From Nitrososphaerota archaeon (lineage in GTDB: Archaea > Thermoproteota > Nitrososphaeria > Nitrososphaerales > Gagatemarchaeaceae): DNA of 64,000 nt. Numbering within the stretch: position 1 is the first letter of the stretch; every line of letters begins with the position of its first letter. The notes below the pieces were generated by a model, which was not told the DNA's origin, did not search any database, and saw only the letters and a program-made list of their open reading frames with translations. The stretch is from the NCBI GenBank assembly GCA_029785615.1, contig JAFLZH010000001.1, positions 126,629 through 190,628 on the forward strand, in the 5' to 3' direction. Made by a program: the position numbers and the translations under genes. Positions 50,856 to 59,334 of the stretch are shown here, in pieces.

Positions 50856-53243
50856 GTGGACTTCCGGAAGGCCTTCGTGAAAGGCGAAGAGACGATCGCG
50901 GTCAAAGGCGCGGCCTCCCCGTTCTCGCTGGACTGCTCAGCCCTGGATGTCAGTTCCGTGAAGGTCGACGGAAAAGCGGCGAAGTTCAGGCATGACAAGA
51001 AGCGGTCCAAGCTAGTCATCCCGGGGGTCCCGAGCAAGCGGTCCAGGGTGGACGTATCCTACACCAAACAAGTGTCCGACGAGGTCATATTCGGCCTCTA
51101 CAAGTCGAAGTACGGCAAGGACTACATCCTGGCCACAGACCTGGAACCCGCCGAGGCGAGGACCGTCTTCCCCTGCGTCGACGAGCCCACCTACAAGGCC
51201 CATTTCAGGCTGGAGATTACCACGGACTCGGGGCTCAAGGTCATCGCCAACACCCAGGCGTCCCGGGTCGAGGACCTGGGAAGGGGGCGGACGCGGCACG
51301 TCTTCGAAGAGACCCCCCTGATGTCGACCTACCTCTTCTTCTTCGCGATAGGGGAAATGGAGGAGACGCGGACCCGCGCCGGCGACGTCGAGGTGATCAC
51401 CGCCACCCGCCCAGGCCAAGCGGAGAACTCTGCGCTCGCCCTCAGGATGGTCGCCGGGTCCGTCCACGACTTTGCGGGCTACTATGGGGTCCCATACCCG
51501 TTGAAGAAGCTCCACGTGGTCGCCCTCCCAGAGTACCACACCGGGGCCATGGAGAACTGGGGGGCAATCTCATCCCGGGAGAGCTATGCCCTTGTCACGG
51601 AGGCCGCCGCCTTCCGCCAGAAGAACAGGGGGGCCATGTCCATGGTCCACGAGGTGGCGCACCAGTGGTTCGGCGACCTGGTGACTATGAAGTGGTGGGA
51701 TGACCTCTGGCTGAACGAGAGCTTCGCCACCCTCATGGGGTACAAGATGACTGACAGGCTCAGGCCCGAGTGGGACACCATGAGCATCTTTCTCATGGAC
51801 GAGACCTTGGCGGCGCTCAACCTCGACGCGGTCAAGACGACTCACCCTGTGCAGGCCCACGTCAGGAAAGTCGAGGAAGCCATGCACATGTTCGACGCGG
51901 TCAGCTACAACAAGGGGGCGAGCATACTGAGGATGCTCGAATCCTATGTGGGGGAGGACGCCTTCAGGAAGGGGGTCTCAGACTACCTCAGGAAGTTCAG
52001 CTTCTCCAACGCTTCAGGCAAGGACCTCTGGGACTCCCTCGGCCGGGCCTCGAGCCTCCCGGTGGCCAAGGTCGCCAAGGAATGGCTGACCAGGCCAGGC
52101 TTCCCGGTGGTGAGGGTCCGCTCCGCAGGCAAGAAGATCCAGGTCTCTCAGAAGAGGTTTCTGATAACAGGGAGCGTTCCAGCGTCCCCCTGGCCCATCA
52201 CGACGGCCGTCACCGCCGGGGGGAAGGAGCGGAGGGTGTTCTTCGACAAGAGGTCGATGACCCTCGATGTGGACCCAGACTCGGACGTCCTACTCAACCC
52301 CGGGAGGAGCAGCTTCCACGTCACTCTCTATGACAAGAAGGGGTACCAGAGGCTGGCGGCACGCTTCGCCAAGCTGGGCGCCCACGACAGGGCGGGCCTG
52401 ATCAACGACCTCTTCCTCTTCCTGCAGGCAGGAGAGATCAGCCGGGAGGAGTACTTCAGGTTCATATGTCTCTGCGGAGGAGCGCCCGACAACGTCACCG
52501 TCCAGGTGGCTGCCGGGCAGCTCAGGCTCCTCAACGCCATCGCCTGGGACTCACCAGGGCTCCGGGGGGTCTATCCGAAGTTCTATCCGCCGCTCATGGC
52601 CAGCATCGGCGAAGAGCCCAGGGCCGGCGAGCCGGAGTACCTCGGCGCCTCCAGGGAGGACCTAACCTCGCAGTACGTGGCCGTCGACGGAGCCTACGCT
52701 GCGAAGCTGGCCCAGAAGTTCGACCGCTACCGTGACCTCGACCCGAACCTCAGGGGCGCCGTCGCCTCTGCCTATGCGATAACCCATGGGGAGAAGGCCA
52801 AGGGGCCCCTGGTGCATATGGTGAAGACCATGCAGGGGGAGGTAGACAGGGCGAAGATCTACGGGGCCCTCTGCTCCTTCAGGGACCCTTCACTGGTCGA
52901 GGAGACCCTGGACCTGGGAATGAGCGGGGAGGTCAGCCGCTCTGACTCCGCCTACCCGATGTTGTATGGGGCCCTGAACACCGGCGCCCGGGACGTCTAC
53001 TGGAAGTGGCTTACGAAGAACTACGATGCCATCTACGACATGTACGGGGGGTCTCAGCAGTTCTACCTCTATATGATGCGCCTCTTGCCAGTGTGCGGAG
53101 TCGGAAGGGAGGCCGAGGTGAAGCGGTTCCTCTCCGGCAGGAGGATGAAGCAGGGAGGCTCCAGCCTCACAAGAGCGATGGAGGGCCTCAAGAACAACTC
53201 CAGCCTCCGCCGGAGGCTCCTCGCCAAGGAGCCGCGGAACTAG
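50856..53243 (+). CDS. M1 family aminopeptidase (tricorn-interacting factor F2/F3 type)
   Basis: The 795-residue metalloprotease has the M1 pattern: the substrate-recognition motif GAMENWGAISSRES, the zinc motif VHEVAHQWFGDLVTMKWWDD with LNESFATLMG supplying the third ligand, and a C-terminal ERAP-like helical domain. It releases N-terminal residues from peptides made by the proteasome or tricorn. The N-terminus is odd: homologous sequence (ILSYDLRLDVDF) extends upstream of the first usable start (GTG 50856) to a stop at 50818, with no ATG, GTG or TTG in that stretch. A non-standard start (ATC 50827 or CTG 50839) or a changed N-terminus is possible. Confidence 0.93.
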   Translation: MDFRKAFVKGEETIAVKGAASPFSLDCSALDVSSVKVDGKAAKFRHDKKRSKLVIPGVPSKRSRVDVSYTKQVSDEVIFGLYKSKYGKDYILATDLEPAEARTVFPCVDEPTYKAHFRLEITTDSGLKVIANTQASRVEDLGRGRTRHVFEETPLMSTYLFFFAIGEMEETRTRAGDVEVITATRPGQAENSALALRMVAGSVHDFAGYYGVPYPLKKLHVVALPEYHTGAMENWGAISSRESYALVTEAAAFRQKNRGAMSMVHEVAHQWFGDLVTMKWWDDLWLNESFATLMGYKMTDRLRPEWDTMSIFLMDETLAALNLDAVKTTHPVQAHVRKVEEAMHMFDAVSYNKGASILRMLESYVGEDAFRKGVSDYLRKFSFSNASGKDLWDSLGRASSLPVAKVAKEWLTRPGFPVVRVRSAGKKIQVSQKRFLITGSVPASPWPITTAVTAGGKERRVFFDKRSMTLDVDPDSDVLLNPGRSSFHVTLYDKKGYQRLAARFAKLGAHDRAGLINDLFLFLQAGEISREEYFRFICLCGGAPDNVTVQVAAGQLRLLNAIAWDSPGLRGVYPKFYPPLMASIGEEPRAGEPEYLGASREDLTSQYVAVDGAYAAKLAQKFDRYRDLDPNLRGAVASAYAITHGEKAKGPLVHMVKTMQGEVDRAKIYGALCSFRDPSLVEETLDLGMSGEVSRSDSAYPMLYGALNTGARDVYWKWLTKNYDAIYDMYGGSQQFYLYMMRLLPVCGVGREAEVKRFLSGRRMKQGGSSLTRAMEGLKNNSSLRRRLLAKEPRN

Positions 53244-53434
53244 GCCCTGGCTGCCCTCGGAGTCTTCGAAGGAACCGGGGCCGAGGCGGTCGCGCTCCCG
53301 TGTACCGCCTGGCCGAGTCCTGTCCCCCCGAGCGACGACCCCGTTGTCCGGTGCTCTGTGCGGGGCTCCACCATGGCCGTCCTCTCCATCTCAGAACCTC
53401 CCCTTAACTAACAGCCACCCTCGTGCTTCAGGCC

Positions 53435-53965
53435 ATGAAAGTCGACCCGTCGCTGGTCCACCGCCTCTTCTACCCGCAGGTGCCCCTGGTGATGGCCGCG
53501 AAGGCGGGGGGGAGGGCCTCCGCCATGCCCGTGGTGTCCTATCTCTCAGTGTCGGAGAAGCCCCCCATCGTCGCTGTGGCGTGCTCCCCCCAGGGCTTCA
53601 CCTGCCGGCTCGCCAGGAGGTCGCGCTGCTTCTCCCTCTCAGTTCTTGACAGGGAGGACGCTTCCGCCCTTTCGAAGCTGGCCACAACCAGCGGCGCGGC
53701 GGTGAAGGACAAGCTCGCGCAGGCCGGGCTGGCGCATTCGGATGGGATGAAGCTGAAGGTCCCAGTCCTCGGCGCTGCCGTGGCGACCTTGGAGTGCAGG
53801 CTGCTGTCGACGAGCCGGCTCGGCGACCATCTGCTCCTTGTCGCGAGCGTGGAAGCCGCATACACCACAGGGGGGTTCAGCGGCTTCTGGGACTATCACA
53901 GGTACAGGCCCATCCTCTATGCAGGCTGGCAGGAGGGGGAGCTGAGCCGGTACCCAGGAACCTAG
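53435..53965 (+). CDS. Flavin reductase-like FMN-binding protein
   Basis: The 176-residue protein has the flavin-reductase split barrel: YPQVPLVMAAKAGGRASAMP, VVSYLSVSEKPPIVAVACSP, QGFTCRLARRSRCFSLSVLD and a C-terminal YHRYRPILYAGWQ. This family binds FMN and reduces flavin or acts as the small component of monooxygenases. ATG 53435 lies about 28 bases after the TATA-like CCTTAACTAA (53401-53410). No partner monooxygenase is adjacent. The substrate is unknown. Confidence 0.9.
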   Translation: MKVDPSLVHRLFYPQVPLVMAAKAGGRASAMPVVSYLSVSEKPPIVAVACSPQGFTCRLARRSRCFSLSVLDREDASALSKLATTSGAAVKDKLAQAGLAHSDGMKLKVPVLGAAVATLECRLLSTSRLGDHLLLVASVEAAYTTGGFSGFWDYHRYRPILYAGWQEGELSRYPGT

Positions 53966-54131
53966 GCGCGGAGCCCGACGGGTTCAGAGAATCCAAAGCC
54001 GGCTTTCAGTGCCTGCGGTCCGCCGATTGTTCAGGGAGGGGCTATGGCGCTCAGGCTCTGCACGGCGGAGGGAGCGTCGTCGACGGCTCCCAGAATCGTA
54101 CATCCCAAGCTGTCGACCACGCAGGGGCTTC

Positions 54132-54764
54132 CTACCTCTCGTCCCTGACCGAGACGAACCTCGTTGTCAGGCTCCCGGTCCTATTGAGCTTGGCGAGGTT
54201 GAGCTCCAGCGGGGTCATCTGTTCGATGACGCGCGCCTCGGAGAGCGGGCCGGCGTGGAGCGGCCTGAGATTCGGGACCGACCTCACGAGCCCCGCGACC
54301 ACCTCGAAGGTCTCCCTGGAGTCCGTGGCCACAAGGATGTCCATGGCCACCGGCTCTCCCTTCTCGAAGAAGAGGGAGGAGACGTGGTTGAACGCAGTGG
54401 CGATTCTGCTCCCGGGGAGGAGCCTGGCCAGCTCCTCAGCAGCAGAGCCCTTCTCCAGGGCGTACCTGAAGAACCCTCCCTCCAGCTTCAGGGGGTTGAC
54501 TGCGGACACTACGGGCTTCCCTGCCAGCGCGGAGGCGAGCTCTGATGCCGCCCCCAGGCCCTCGTAGGGCATCGCGAAGACGGCGACCTCCGCCGCGAGC
54601 GCCGCGCCAAGGTTGTCTGTCCCCGTGGCCCCATCGACCTTCCCGGCCGCCTCCTGCGCCCGCGCCCGGTCCCTGGAGCCTATCACCACCTCGTTCCTCC
54701 TGGAAAGCTGCATGGCGATGGCGCCCCCCATGCGGCCGGTCCCACCGAGCACGGCGACCTTCAC
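54132..54764 (-). CDS. fno: F420:NADP oxidoreductase (NADPH-dependent F420 reductase)
   Basis: The 210-residue protein has the Rossmann NADP motif VKVAVLGGTGRMGGAIAMQL and RNEVVIGSRDRARAQEAAGK, and then AEVAVFAMPYEGLGAASELA, VVSAVNPLKL and RIATAFNHVSSLFFEKGE. It moves hydride between F420H2 and NADP, linking F420 chemistry to NADPH. Its GTG overlaps the XPF nuclease stop (GTGA), so the two are co-translated although their roles differ. Two PPOX proteins in the window may consume F420H2. The 29 upstream residues of the longer frame lie in XPF and are a shadow. Confidence 0.92.
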   Translation of the reverse strand: MKVAVLGGTGRMGGAIAMQLSRRNEVVIGSRDRARAQEAAGKVDGATGTDNLGAALAAEVAVFAMPYEGLGAASELASALAGKPVVSAVNPLKLEGGFFRYALEKGSAAEELARLLPGSRIATAFNHVSSLFFEKGEPVAMDILVATDSRETFEVVAGLVRSVPNLRPLHAGPLSEARVIEQMTPLELNLAKLNRTGSLTTRFVSVRDER

Positions 54765-55447
54765 TCTTCCAGCCTCGACTGGGGGGAAGTCTCGACGTAC
54801 CTCGCATACTTCGAGTCCAACACCCCCTTGATCTTCTCCGCCCTCTTCCACCCGATGCCGTCCGTCATGGCGAGCTCCCCGGCCGTGAGGGCCATCACGC
54901 GCCTGGGGGTGCCGTACTTGGCCAGGAGCTTCTCGGCCAGCCTCCTGCCTACCCCCGGGAGAGACGACACCAGGTAGACCTGCTGCAGGGGGGCGCTCTG
55001 CGCCTTGCGGGGGACCTCGGATGGCAGCCTTGCGAGCGGTTTCGCCCTCGCGTGGACCAGGAGCTCTGAGATGGCCAAGGCAGTCTCCCTGGGGTTGGCA
55101 GTGTAGAGCACCCTCAGCCCGTAGGCGATGGTCACGTTCGCAATGGCGCCGTAGAACGACTTTAGGTTCCGTGCCAGGCCCTCCACCTCCTTGGAGTCCC
55201 CCTCGACGAGGAGGAACGGCTTGGCGTAGGCCGCGGAGATCTTCGCAGCCTGATAGAATATGCGCGAGTCGTAGACCGAGGACACCAGGTCCCTCACCGA
55301 TTTCCTCTCGACCGCCACCTCGGGGTTGAGGACGTAGTCGGCCACCGGGAGCCTGCTGAAGTAGACCCTGACGTTCAGCTTCGCCAGTTCGTCGGGGACG
55401 CCGCTCGCCTTCTCCCTCTCGTCGGCCACCACCCGGGCGGGTATCAC
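54761..55447 (-). CDS. xpf: XPF/ERCC4-family endonuclease, short archaeal form
   Basis: The 228-residue protein has the XPF nuclease motif VERKSVRDLVSSVYD (ERKxxxD) within ARVVADEREKASGVPDELAK and YFSRLPVADYVLNPEVAVER. It ends in two helix-hairpin-helix segments (VSSLPGVGRRLAEKLLAKYG, MTDGIGWKRAEKIKGVLDSK). It lacks the helicase domain of Hef, like crenarchaeal and thaumarchaeal XPF, which need PCNA. It cuts branched DNA in repair and fork restart. The gene overlaps ecfT upstream and the F420 oxidoreductase downstream. Confidence 0.93.
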   Translation of the reverse strand: MIPARVVADEREKASGVPDELAKLNVRVYFSRLPVADYVLNPEVAVERKSVRDLVSSVYDSRIFYQAAKISAAYAKPFLLVEGDSKEVEGLARNLKSFYGAIANVTIAYGLRVLYTANPRETALAISELLVHARAKPLARLPSEVPRKAQSAPLQQVYLVSSLPGVGRRLAEKLLAKYGTPRRVMALTAGELAMTDGIGWKRAEKIKGVLDSKYARYVETSPQSRLEE

Positions 55448-56190
55448 GGGAAGTGCACTGGGATCACGAAATAAAAGGAGTAGGAGACCAGGGCGAACAG
55501 CGCCACGGCGGCGCAGGCGGCCCCGATGTCCGTCCCCCTCGCCCTGTAGACCAGGAGGGAGGTCGGCCTGGGGACGGCTCCGTACGCCCTGGACTCCATG
55601 GCCTCGGCCAGCTCCCCGCTCCTCACCACCGAGTTGACCACCAGGGGGATCAGTATGGGGATCATGTTCCTTACCCTCCGAACCAGGTTGCCCTTCTCCA
55701 GCTCCAGCCCCCTCGACTTCTGGGCGTCCATGATCTGCATCGTGTCAAGCATCATCACGGGTATGAACCTGACGGCGGTCACGAAGGCGAAGACGACGTC
55801 CCTGGGGAGCCTGAACATCTTCATCACCTGCTCGAGCTCGTCCGGGGAGGTGGTGATGAAGAAGAGGCTGGTGGAGACCACTATGGCTATGAACCTGATG
55901 GCGTAGAGCAGAGACGTATCCAGGTTCCTGGTGAACACTATGTTCACGACGAAGATGAATCCGGAGAACAGCCCGGTGAACGCCATGGTCCTTGCCACCC
56001 TCTTTAGGACCGTGGCGGCGGCCGAGAGCCCGACCATGAACCCGATGACCAGGGCCATCTCGAAGACAGACCTCGCGAGGAGGGTCGTCACGAACATCAG
56101 CGCGGAGTTCAACAGCTTCGTCCTGGGGTCCAGCCTGTGGTAGAACGACTCCCCCCTCCTGAAGATGAACCCGCCGCTCAGCCACATCAT
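55444..56190 (-). CDS. ecfT: Energy-coupling factor transporter transmembrane protein EcfT
   Basis: The 248-residue membrane protein has the EcfT N-terminal LDPRTKLLNSALMFVTTLLA and the coupling-helix motifs RSVFEMA-like and DAQKSRGLELE plus AEAMESRAYGA (Ala-Arg-Gly type). EcfT links the two ATPases to the substrate-binding S component. Its ATG overlaps the stop of the upstream EcfA. It is the third ECF module component after the S component and two ATPases. A longer frame upstream is a shadow. Confidence 0.92.
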   Translation of the reverse strand: MMWLSGGFIFRRGESFYHRLDPRTKLLNSALMFVTTLLARSVFEMALVIGFMVGLSAAATVLKRVARTMAFTGLFSGFIFVVNIVFTRNLDTSLLYAIRFIAIVVSTSLFFITTSPDELEQVMKMFRLPRDVVFAFVTAVRFIPVMMLDTMQIMDAQKSRGLELEKGNLVRRVRNMIPILIPLVVNSVVRSGELAEAMESRAYGAVPRPTSLLVYRARGTDIGAACAAVALFALVSYSFYFVIPVHFP

Positions 56191-56999
56191 GGCCGAATGC
56201 CCTCCTCGACCCAGCGCCCCGCGTCCAGGGGGTGGACGAAGGGGGCCCGGGGCCTCCTTTCCAGCAGCTGATAGAACTCCACCAGCTGGGGCTGCGCAAC
56301 CCTGGCGGAGTCCAGCAGCTCCCTGTCCTGCATGAGCTCGCGGGCGGGGCCGTCCCCCACCACCTTCCCTCCCTTCATCACCACAACCCTCGGCTGCATC
56401 GGCCAGAGGAACTCGATGTCGTGCGAGACCACCACAATGGTCTTCCCCGTTGACATCAGCATCTGTATTGTCCCCGCCAGTTTCTCTTTCTGGATCGAGT
56501 CCTGGCCCACCGTCGGCTCGTCGAGTATCACCATCTGGGGGTCCCAGGCCAGGATGCACGCCAGGGTGAGACGCTTCTTCTCCCCCCCGCTGAGGACAAG
56601 GGGGGACGACTTCCTGTACTCCTCCAGGCCGAAGAGCTCGAGCCCCCAGGAGACGCGGTTCTGGACCAGCTCCGGCGAGTACCCGAAGTTTCTGAGGGCG
56701 AACGACATCTCCTCCTCTACGGTCTCTGAAAAGAGCTGGTGGTCTGGGTTCTGAAAAGCCACTCCGACCTTCCGCGACAGCTGGGCCGTGCTCGCCTTCC
56801 GCGTGTCGACCCCGTCGACGAGGACGCTCCCAGACGCAGGCTTGAGCAGCCCCGTCACATGCTTCACGAGGGTCGTCTTCCCGGCGCCGTTCTCCCCAAC
56901 CAGGGCGACCACCTCACCCGCCTCCACCCTGAGGCTCACTCCATCTAGCGCCCTGACCCCGTTCTGGTGGACGAAGGTTACGTCCATGAACTCTATCAT
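56187..56999 (-). CDS. ecfA: ECF transporter ATPase (EcfA, second copy)
   Basis: The 270-residue ATPase has Walker A LVGENGAGKTTLVKHVTGLL, the signature VLSGGEKKRLTLACILAWDP, Walker B QMVILDEPTVGQD and the H-loop VVVSHDIEFLW. It carries the EcfA Q-loop pattern FQNPDHQLFSETVEEEMSFA. It pairs with the other EcfA to power vitamin uptake. Its GTG/ATG start overlaps the stop of the first EcfA gene and its stop overlaps ecfT, so translation is coupled. Confidence 0.93.
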   Translation of the reverse strand: MIEFMDVTFVHQNGVRALDGVSLRVEAGEVVALVGENGAGKTTLVKHVTGLLKPASGSVLVDGVDTRKASTAQLSRKVGVAFQNPDHQLFSETVEEEMSFALRNFGYSPELVQNRVSWGLELFGLEEYRKSSPLVLSGGEKKRLTLACILAWDPQMVILDEPTVGQDSIQKEKLAGTIQMLMSTGKTIVVVSHDIEFLWPMQPRVVVMKGGKVVGDGPARELMQDRELLDSARVAQPQLVEFYQLLERRPRAPFVHPLDAGRWVEEGIRP

Positions 57000-57841
57000 G
57001 CCCCTCTCCCCTCCACGGCAGCGGCGAGCTCGGAGGGGGCGAGCAGCCTATCAGCGCTCACGCCCACCTTGCCAGCGAGCATCTTCTGCACCCTGGTGAT
57101 CGCGGGGACAGCCACCCCATGGGCCTCGGCTTCCTCTCCGAACAACACGTCCCTGGGGGTCCCCTCGAGCACCTTCTTCCCTCCGTCCATGACGACCAGC
57201 CTGTCCGCTACCTCCACGAGTAGGTCAAGGCGGTGCTCCACGACCACGAAGGTGGTCCCCAGCTCCCTCCTGAGCCTGGCCACCAGGGCGACCAGCTCGG
57301 AAGCCGTCTTGGGGTCGAGCAGGGAGGTCGGCTCGTCGAGTATCACAAGCTTGGGCCGCATCGCGAGGACCCCCGCCAGGGCGACCCTCTGCTTCTGCCC
57401 GTCGGAGAGCTCGTGGGGGGCCCGCTGCGCCAGGTCTCCGATCTTCAGGAGCCTCAGGGCTTCGTCCACCCTCGCCCTCATGTCGCTCCTGGGGACGCCG
57501 AGGTTCTCGAGGCCGAACGCCACGTCCCTCTCGACCGAGAACATGAATATCTGGTTCTCCGGGTTCTGGAACAGGAACCCGACCGACTGGGCGAGGTCGC
57601 GCATGTTCGAGTCCTTGACGCTGGAGCCGGCTACGCGCACGTCCCCAGAGTACTCCCCGCCGTACATGTGAGGGATCAGCCCGTTCACTGTCCTGAGGAG
57701 GGTGGACTTGCCGCACCCCGACGGGCCGGCCAGCACAACTATCTCACCCTCGGGGATCGCTAGGTCGAAGCCTGAGACGGCGTTCCTAGGCGCCTCTGGG
57801 TACCTGAAGCTGAGCCCCTCGACCTCGAGTATGTCTCCCAT
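56996..57841 (-). CDS. ecfA: ECF transporter ATPase (EcfA, first copy)
   Basis: The 281-residue ATPase has Walker A LAGPSGCGKSTLLRTVNGLI, the signature LSDGQKQRVALAGVLAMRPK with Asp instead of the usual second Gly, Walker B LVILDEPTSLLDPKTASELV and VVVEHRLDLLVEVADRLVVM. The Q-loop FLFQNPENQIFMFSVERDVA is typical of EcfA. Together with its paralogue at 56.2 kb it forms the heterodimeric motor. It lies 20 bases after the S component gene. Confidence 0.93.
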   Translation of the reverse strand: MGDILEVEGLSFRYPEAPRNAVSGFDLAIPEGEIVVLAGPSGCGKSTLLRTVNGLIPHMYGGEYSGDVRVAGSSVKDSNMRDLAQSVGFLFQNPENQIFMFSVERDVAFGLENLGVPRSDMRARVDEALRLLKIGDLAQRAPHELSDGQKQRVALAGVLAMRPKLVILDEPTSLLDPKTASELVALVARLRRELGTTFVVVEHRLDLLVEVADRLVVMDGGKKVLEGTPRDVLFGEEAEAHGVAVPAITRVQKMLAGKVGVSADRLLAPSELAAAVEGRGA

Positions 57842-57861
57842 GCGGCCGCCACCGTATCGGG

Positions 57862-58560
57862 CTAGCGCCTATCCCTGGGGGGTGTCACGGCCGGGGGCGC
57901 CACCACGTCGGCGAACCAGGGGGTCCTCCCCCCGACCCTCAGCCTTGGGACCGACGGGACCCTGAGGACCAGGGACGAGATCCCCATCACGGCCGCCAGC
58001 TGAATGATGTTGAACACCCCAGTGAACGCGAGGACCACCAGCAGGGCGTTGGAGGAGGTCAGCCCGATCCCTATCGCGGCGAAGGGCGCCTTCACGAACG
58101 CTTCGATGGCCGGGAGGCCGTAAATGTAAACGACAAGGTAGAAGTTAGGCACCGTCATCACCAGCGCCCTTACGGCTCCTCCCAGCGCCGTGCTCCACCC
58201 CGCGAGCCTGAGGAAACTGGTCCTCCCGCCCCGGGCAGCGATCTTGGACCCGGCCCAGAGTCCCGCGACCGTGGACACCAGGGCGAACAGCTTCAGCAGG
58301 GGGCCCAGAGGTATCTGCTGGCCGAAGACCATCAGCCCCGCGAACTCCACGAACGAAGAGACCAGGGCGGGGGCGGGGCCGAAGATGAAGAAAGCAAGTA
58401 TGATGGCGACCTCGCCGAGGTCGAACTGGAGGTATGGCACGAGAGGGAAGTTCAGGCCCATGGCCTGGGACCCTGCCGCGAGGATGAGCGCCAGGGCGCT
58501 GAATATCGCGCTCCCGGCGATGGAAGCGGTGTCAAGACGCCCCCTCGATACAGTGCCCAT
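57862..58560 (-). CDS. ECF transporter S component, probable riboflavin-type
   Basis: The 232-residue membrane protein has about six hydrophobic helices (AIFSALALILAAGSQAMGLN, FDLGEVAIILAFFIFGPAPA, GPLLKLFALVSTVAGLWAGS). The RibU-like features are the N-terminal LNFPLVPYLQFDLGEVAII and ALVMTVPNFYLVVYIYGLPA. Because it is divergent from the riboflavin kinase/regulator gene and shares a promoter region with it, riboflavin is the most likely substrate. Start ATG 58560 is leaderless relative to the TATA region at 58580-58593. Specificity is inferred from context. Confidence 0.85.
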   Translation of the reverse strand: MGTVSRGRLDTASIAGSAIFSALALILAAGSQAMGLNFPLVPYLQFDLGEVAIILAFFIFGPAPALVSSFVEFAGLMVFGQQIPLGPLLKLFALVSTVAGLWAGSKIAARGGRTSFLRLAGWSTALGGAVRALVMTVPNFYLVVYIYGLPAIEAFVKAPFAAIGIGLTSSNALLVVLAFTGVFNIIQLAAVMGISSLVLRVPSVPRLRVGGRTPWFADVVAPPAVTPPRDRR

Positions 58561-58579
58561 GCTGGGGCCGCGCGCCCAG

Positions 58580-58609
58580 TTATACTTATAACGCTTTGGT
58601 AGCTACCAA
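58580..58609. promoter_or_regulatory. Bidirectional promoter and 14-bp palindromic operator of the ECF/rbkR pair
   Basis: The inverted repeat GTTATA-CT-TATAAC (58580-58593) supplies TATA elements on both strands, each about 27-33 bases before the start codons of the ECF S gene (58560) and the riboflavin kinase gene (58621). Next to it TTGGTAGCTACCAA (58596-58609) is a perfect palindrome. It lies downstream of the kinase TATA box and upstream of the ECF TATA box, so one bound dimer could control both directions. Confidence 0.7.
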
Positions 58610-58620
58610 TGTACTTGTAG

Positions 58621-59334
58621 ATGCCAAGACAGAACGCCGGGGTGAGCTCGGAGCAGCTTACCGCCCTCCTCCACCTGGTGAAGCTCGGCGCCGTCCGCTC
58701 TTTCTCCAACGTCACCACGCGGATGTTGGGCGAATCTATGGGCCTCAGTCAGCAGGCTGCTTCCCTGAGGCTCGCCGCCCTGCAGAGGGCGGGCCTGGCC
58801 GAGAGGGCACACTCAGGGCGGGGCCTGGCCGTGAGGCTGACCGAGAGCGGCCTGGACGCTGTGGAGACCTTCCTCGCGGAGGTGGGCTCCAACCTGGAGC
58901 GAGGGAAGGACACGATGCAGTTCCGAGGGACCGTCTTCACCGGGCTGAACGAGGGGGCGTACTATGTCTCGATGAAGGGGTATGCCGAAGGCTTCGCCGG
59001 GGCCCTCGGCTTCGAGCCGTTCCCCGGAACCCTCAACTTGCGTCTTACCAGCGAAGCGATGATAGGGCAGCGGAGGCGCCTGGACTTGCTGAAGGGGATC
59101 GAGATCCCGGGCTTCAGCGACGGCAAGAGGTCCTACGGTGGGGTGAAGTGCTTCAGGGCGAAGGTGGCCGGGAGGCACCCCGGCGCGGTCCTGGCCATCG
59201 AGAGGACCCATCACGACAGCTCGGTCCTCGAAGTGATCTCCCCGGTCAACCTCAGGAGGTCTTTGGGGCTGAAGGACGGCGACGAGTGCGCCGTCATGGC
59301 CTACCTTGGCGAGGGGTGGGCACGTCGACGCTGA
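58621..59334 (+). CDS. rbkR: RbkR-type regulator/CTP-dependent riboflavin kinase
   Basis: The 237-residue protein joins an N-terminal MarR-like winged helix (TALLHLVKLGAVRSFSNVTT, GESMGLSQQAASLRLAALQR, AGLAERAHSGRGLAVRLTES) to an archaeal CTP-dependent riboflavin kinase (MQFRGTVFTGLNEGAYYVSM, FEPFPGTLNLRLTSE, LEVISPVNLRRSLGLKDGDE). The fused form is known as RbkR, a bifunctional riboflavin kinase and regulator. The adjacent palindrome is a natural operator, and the divergent ECF transporter a natural target. Its 3' end overlaps the converging second kinase gene by 41 bases. Confidence 0.92.
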   Translation: MPRQNAGVSSEQLTALLHLVKLGAVRSFSNVTTRMLGESMGLSQQAASLRLAALQRAGLAERAHSGRGLAVRLTESGLDAVETFLAEVGSNLERGKDTMQFRGTVFTGLNEGAYYVSMKGYAEGFAGALGFEPFPGTLNLRLTSEAMIGQRRRLDLLKGIEIPGFSDGKRSYGGVKCFRAKVAGRHPGAVLAIERTHHDSSVLEVISPVNLRRSLGLKDGDECAVMAYLGEGWARRR

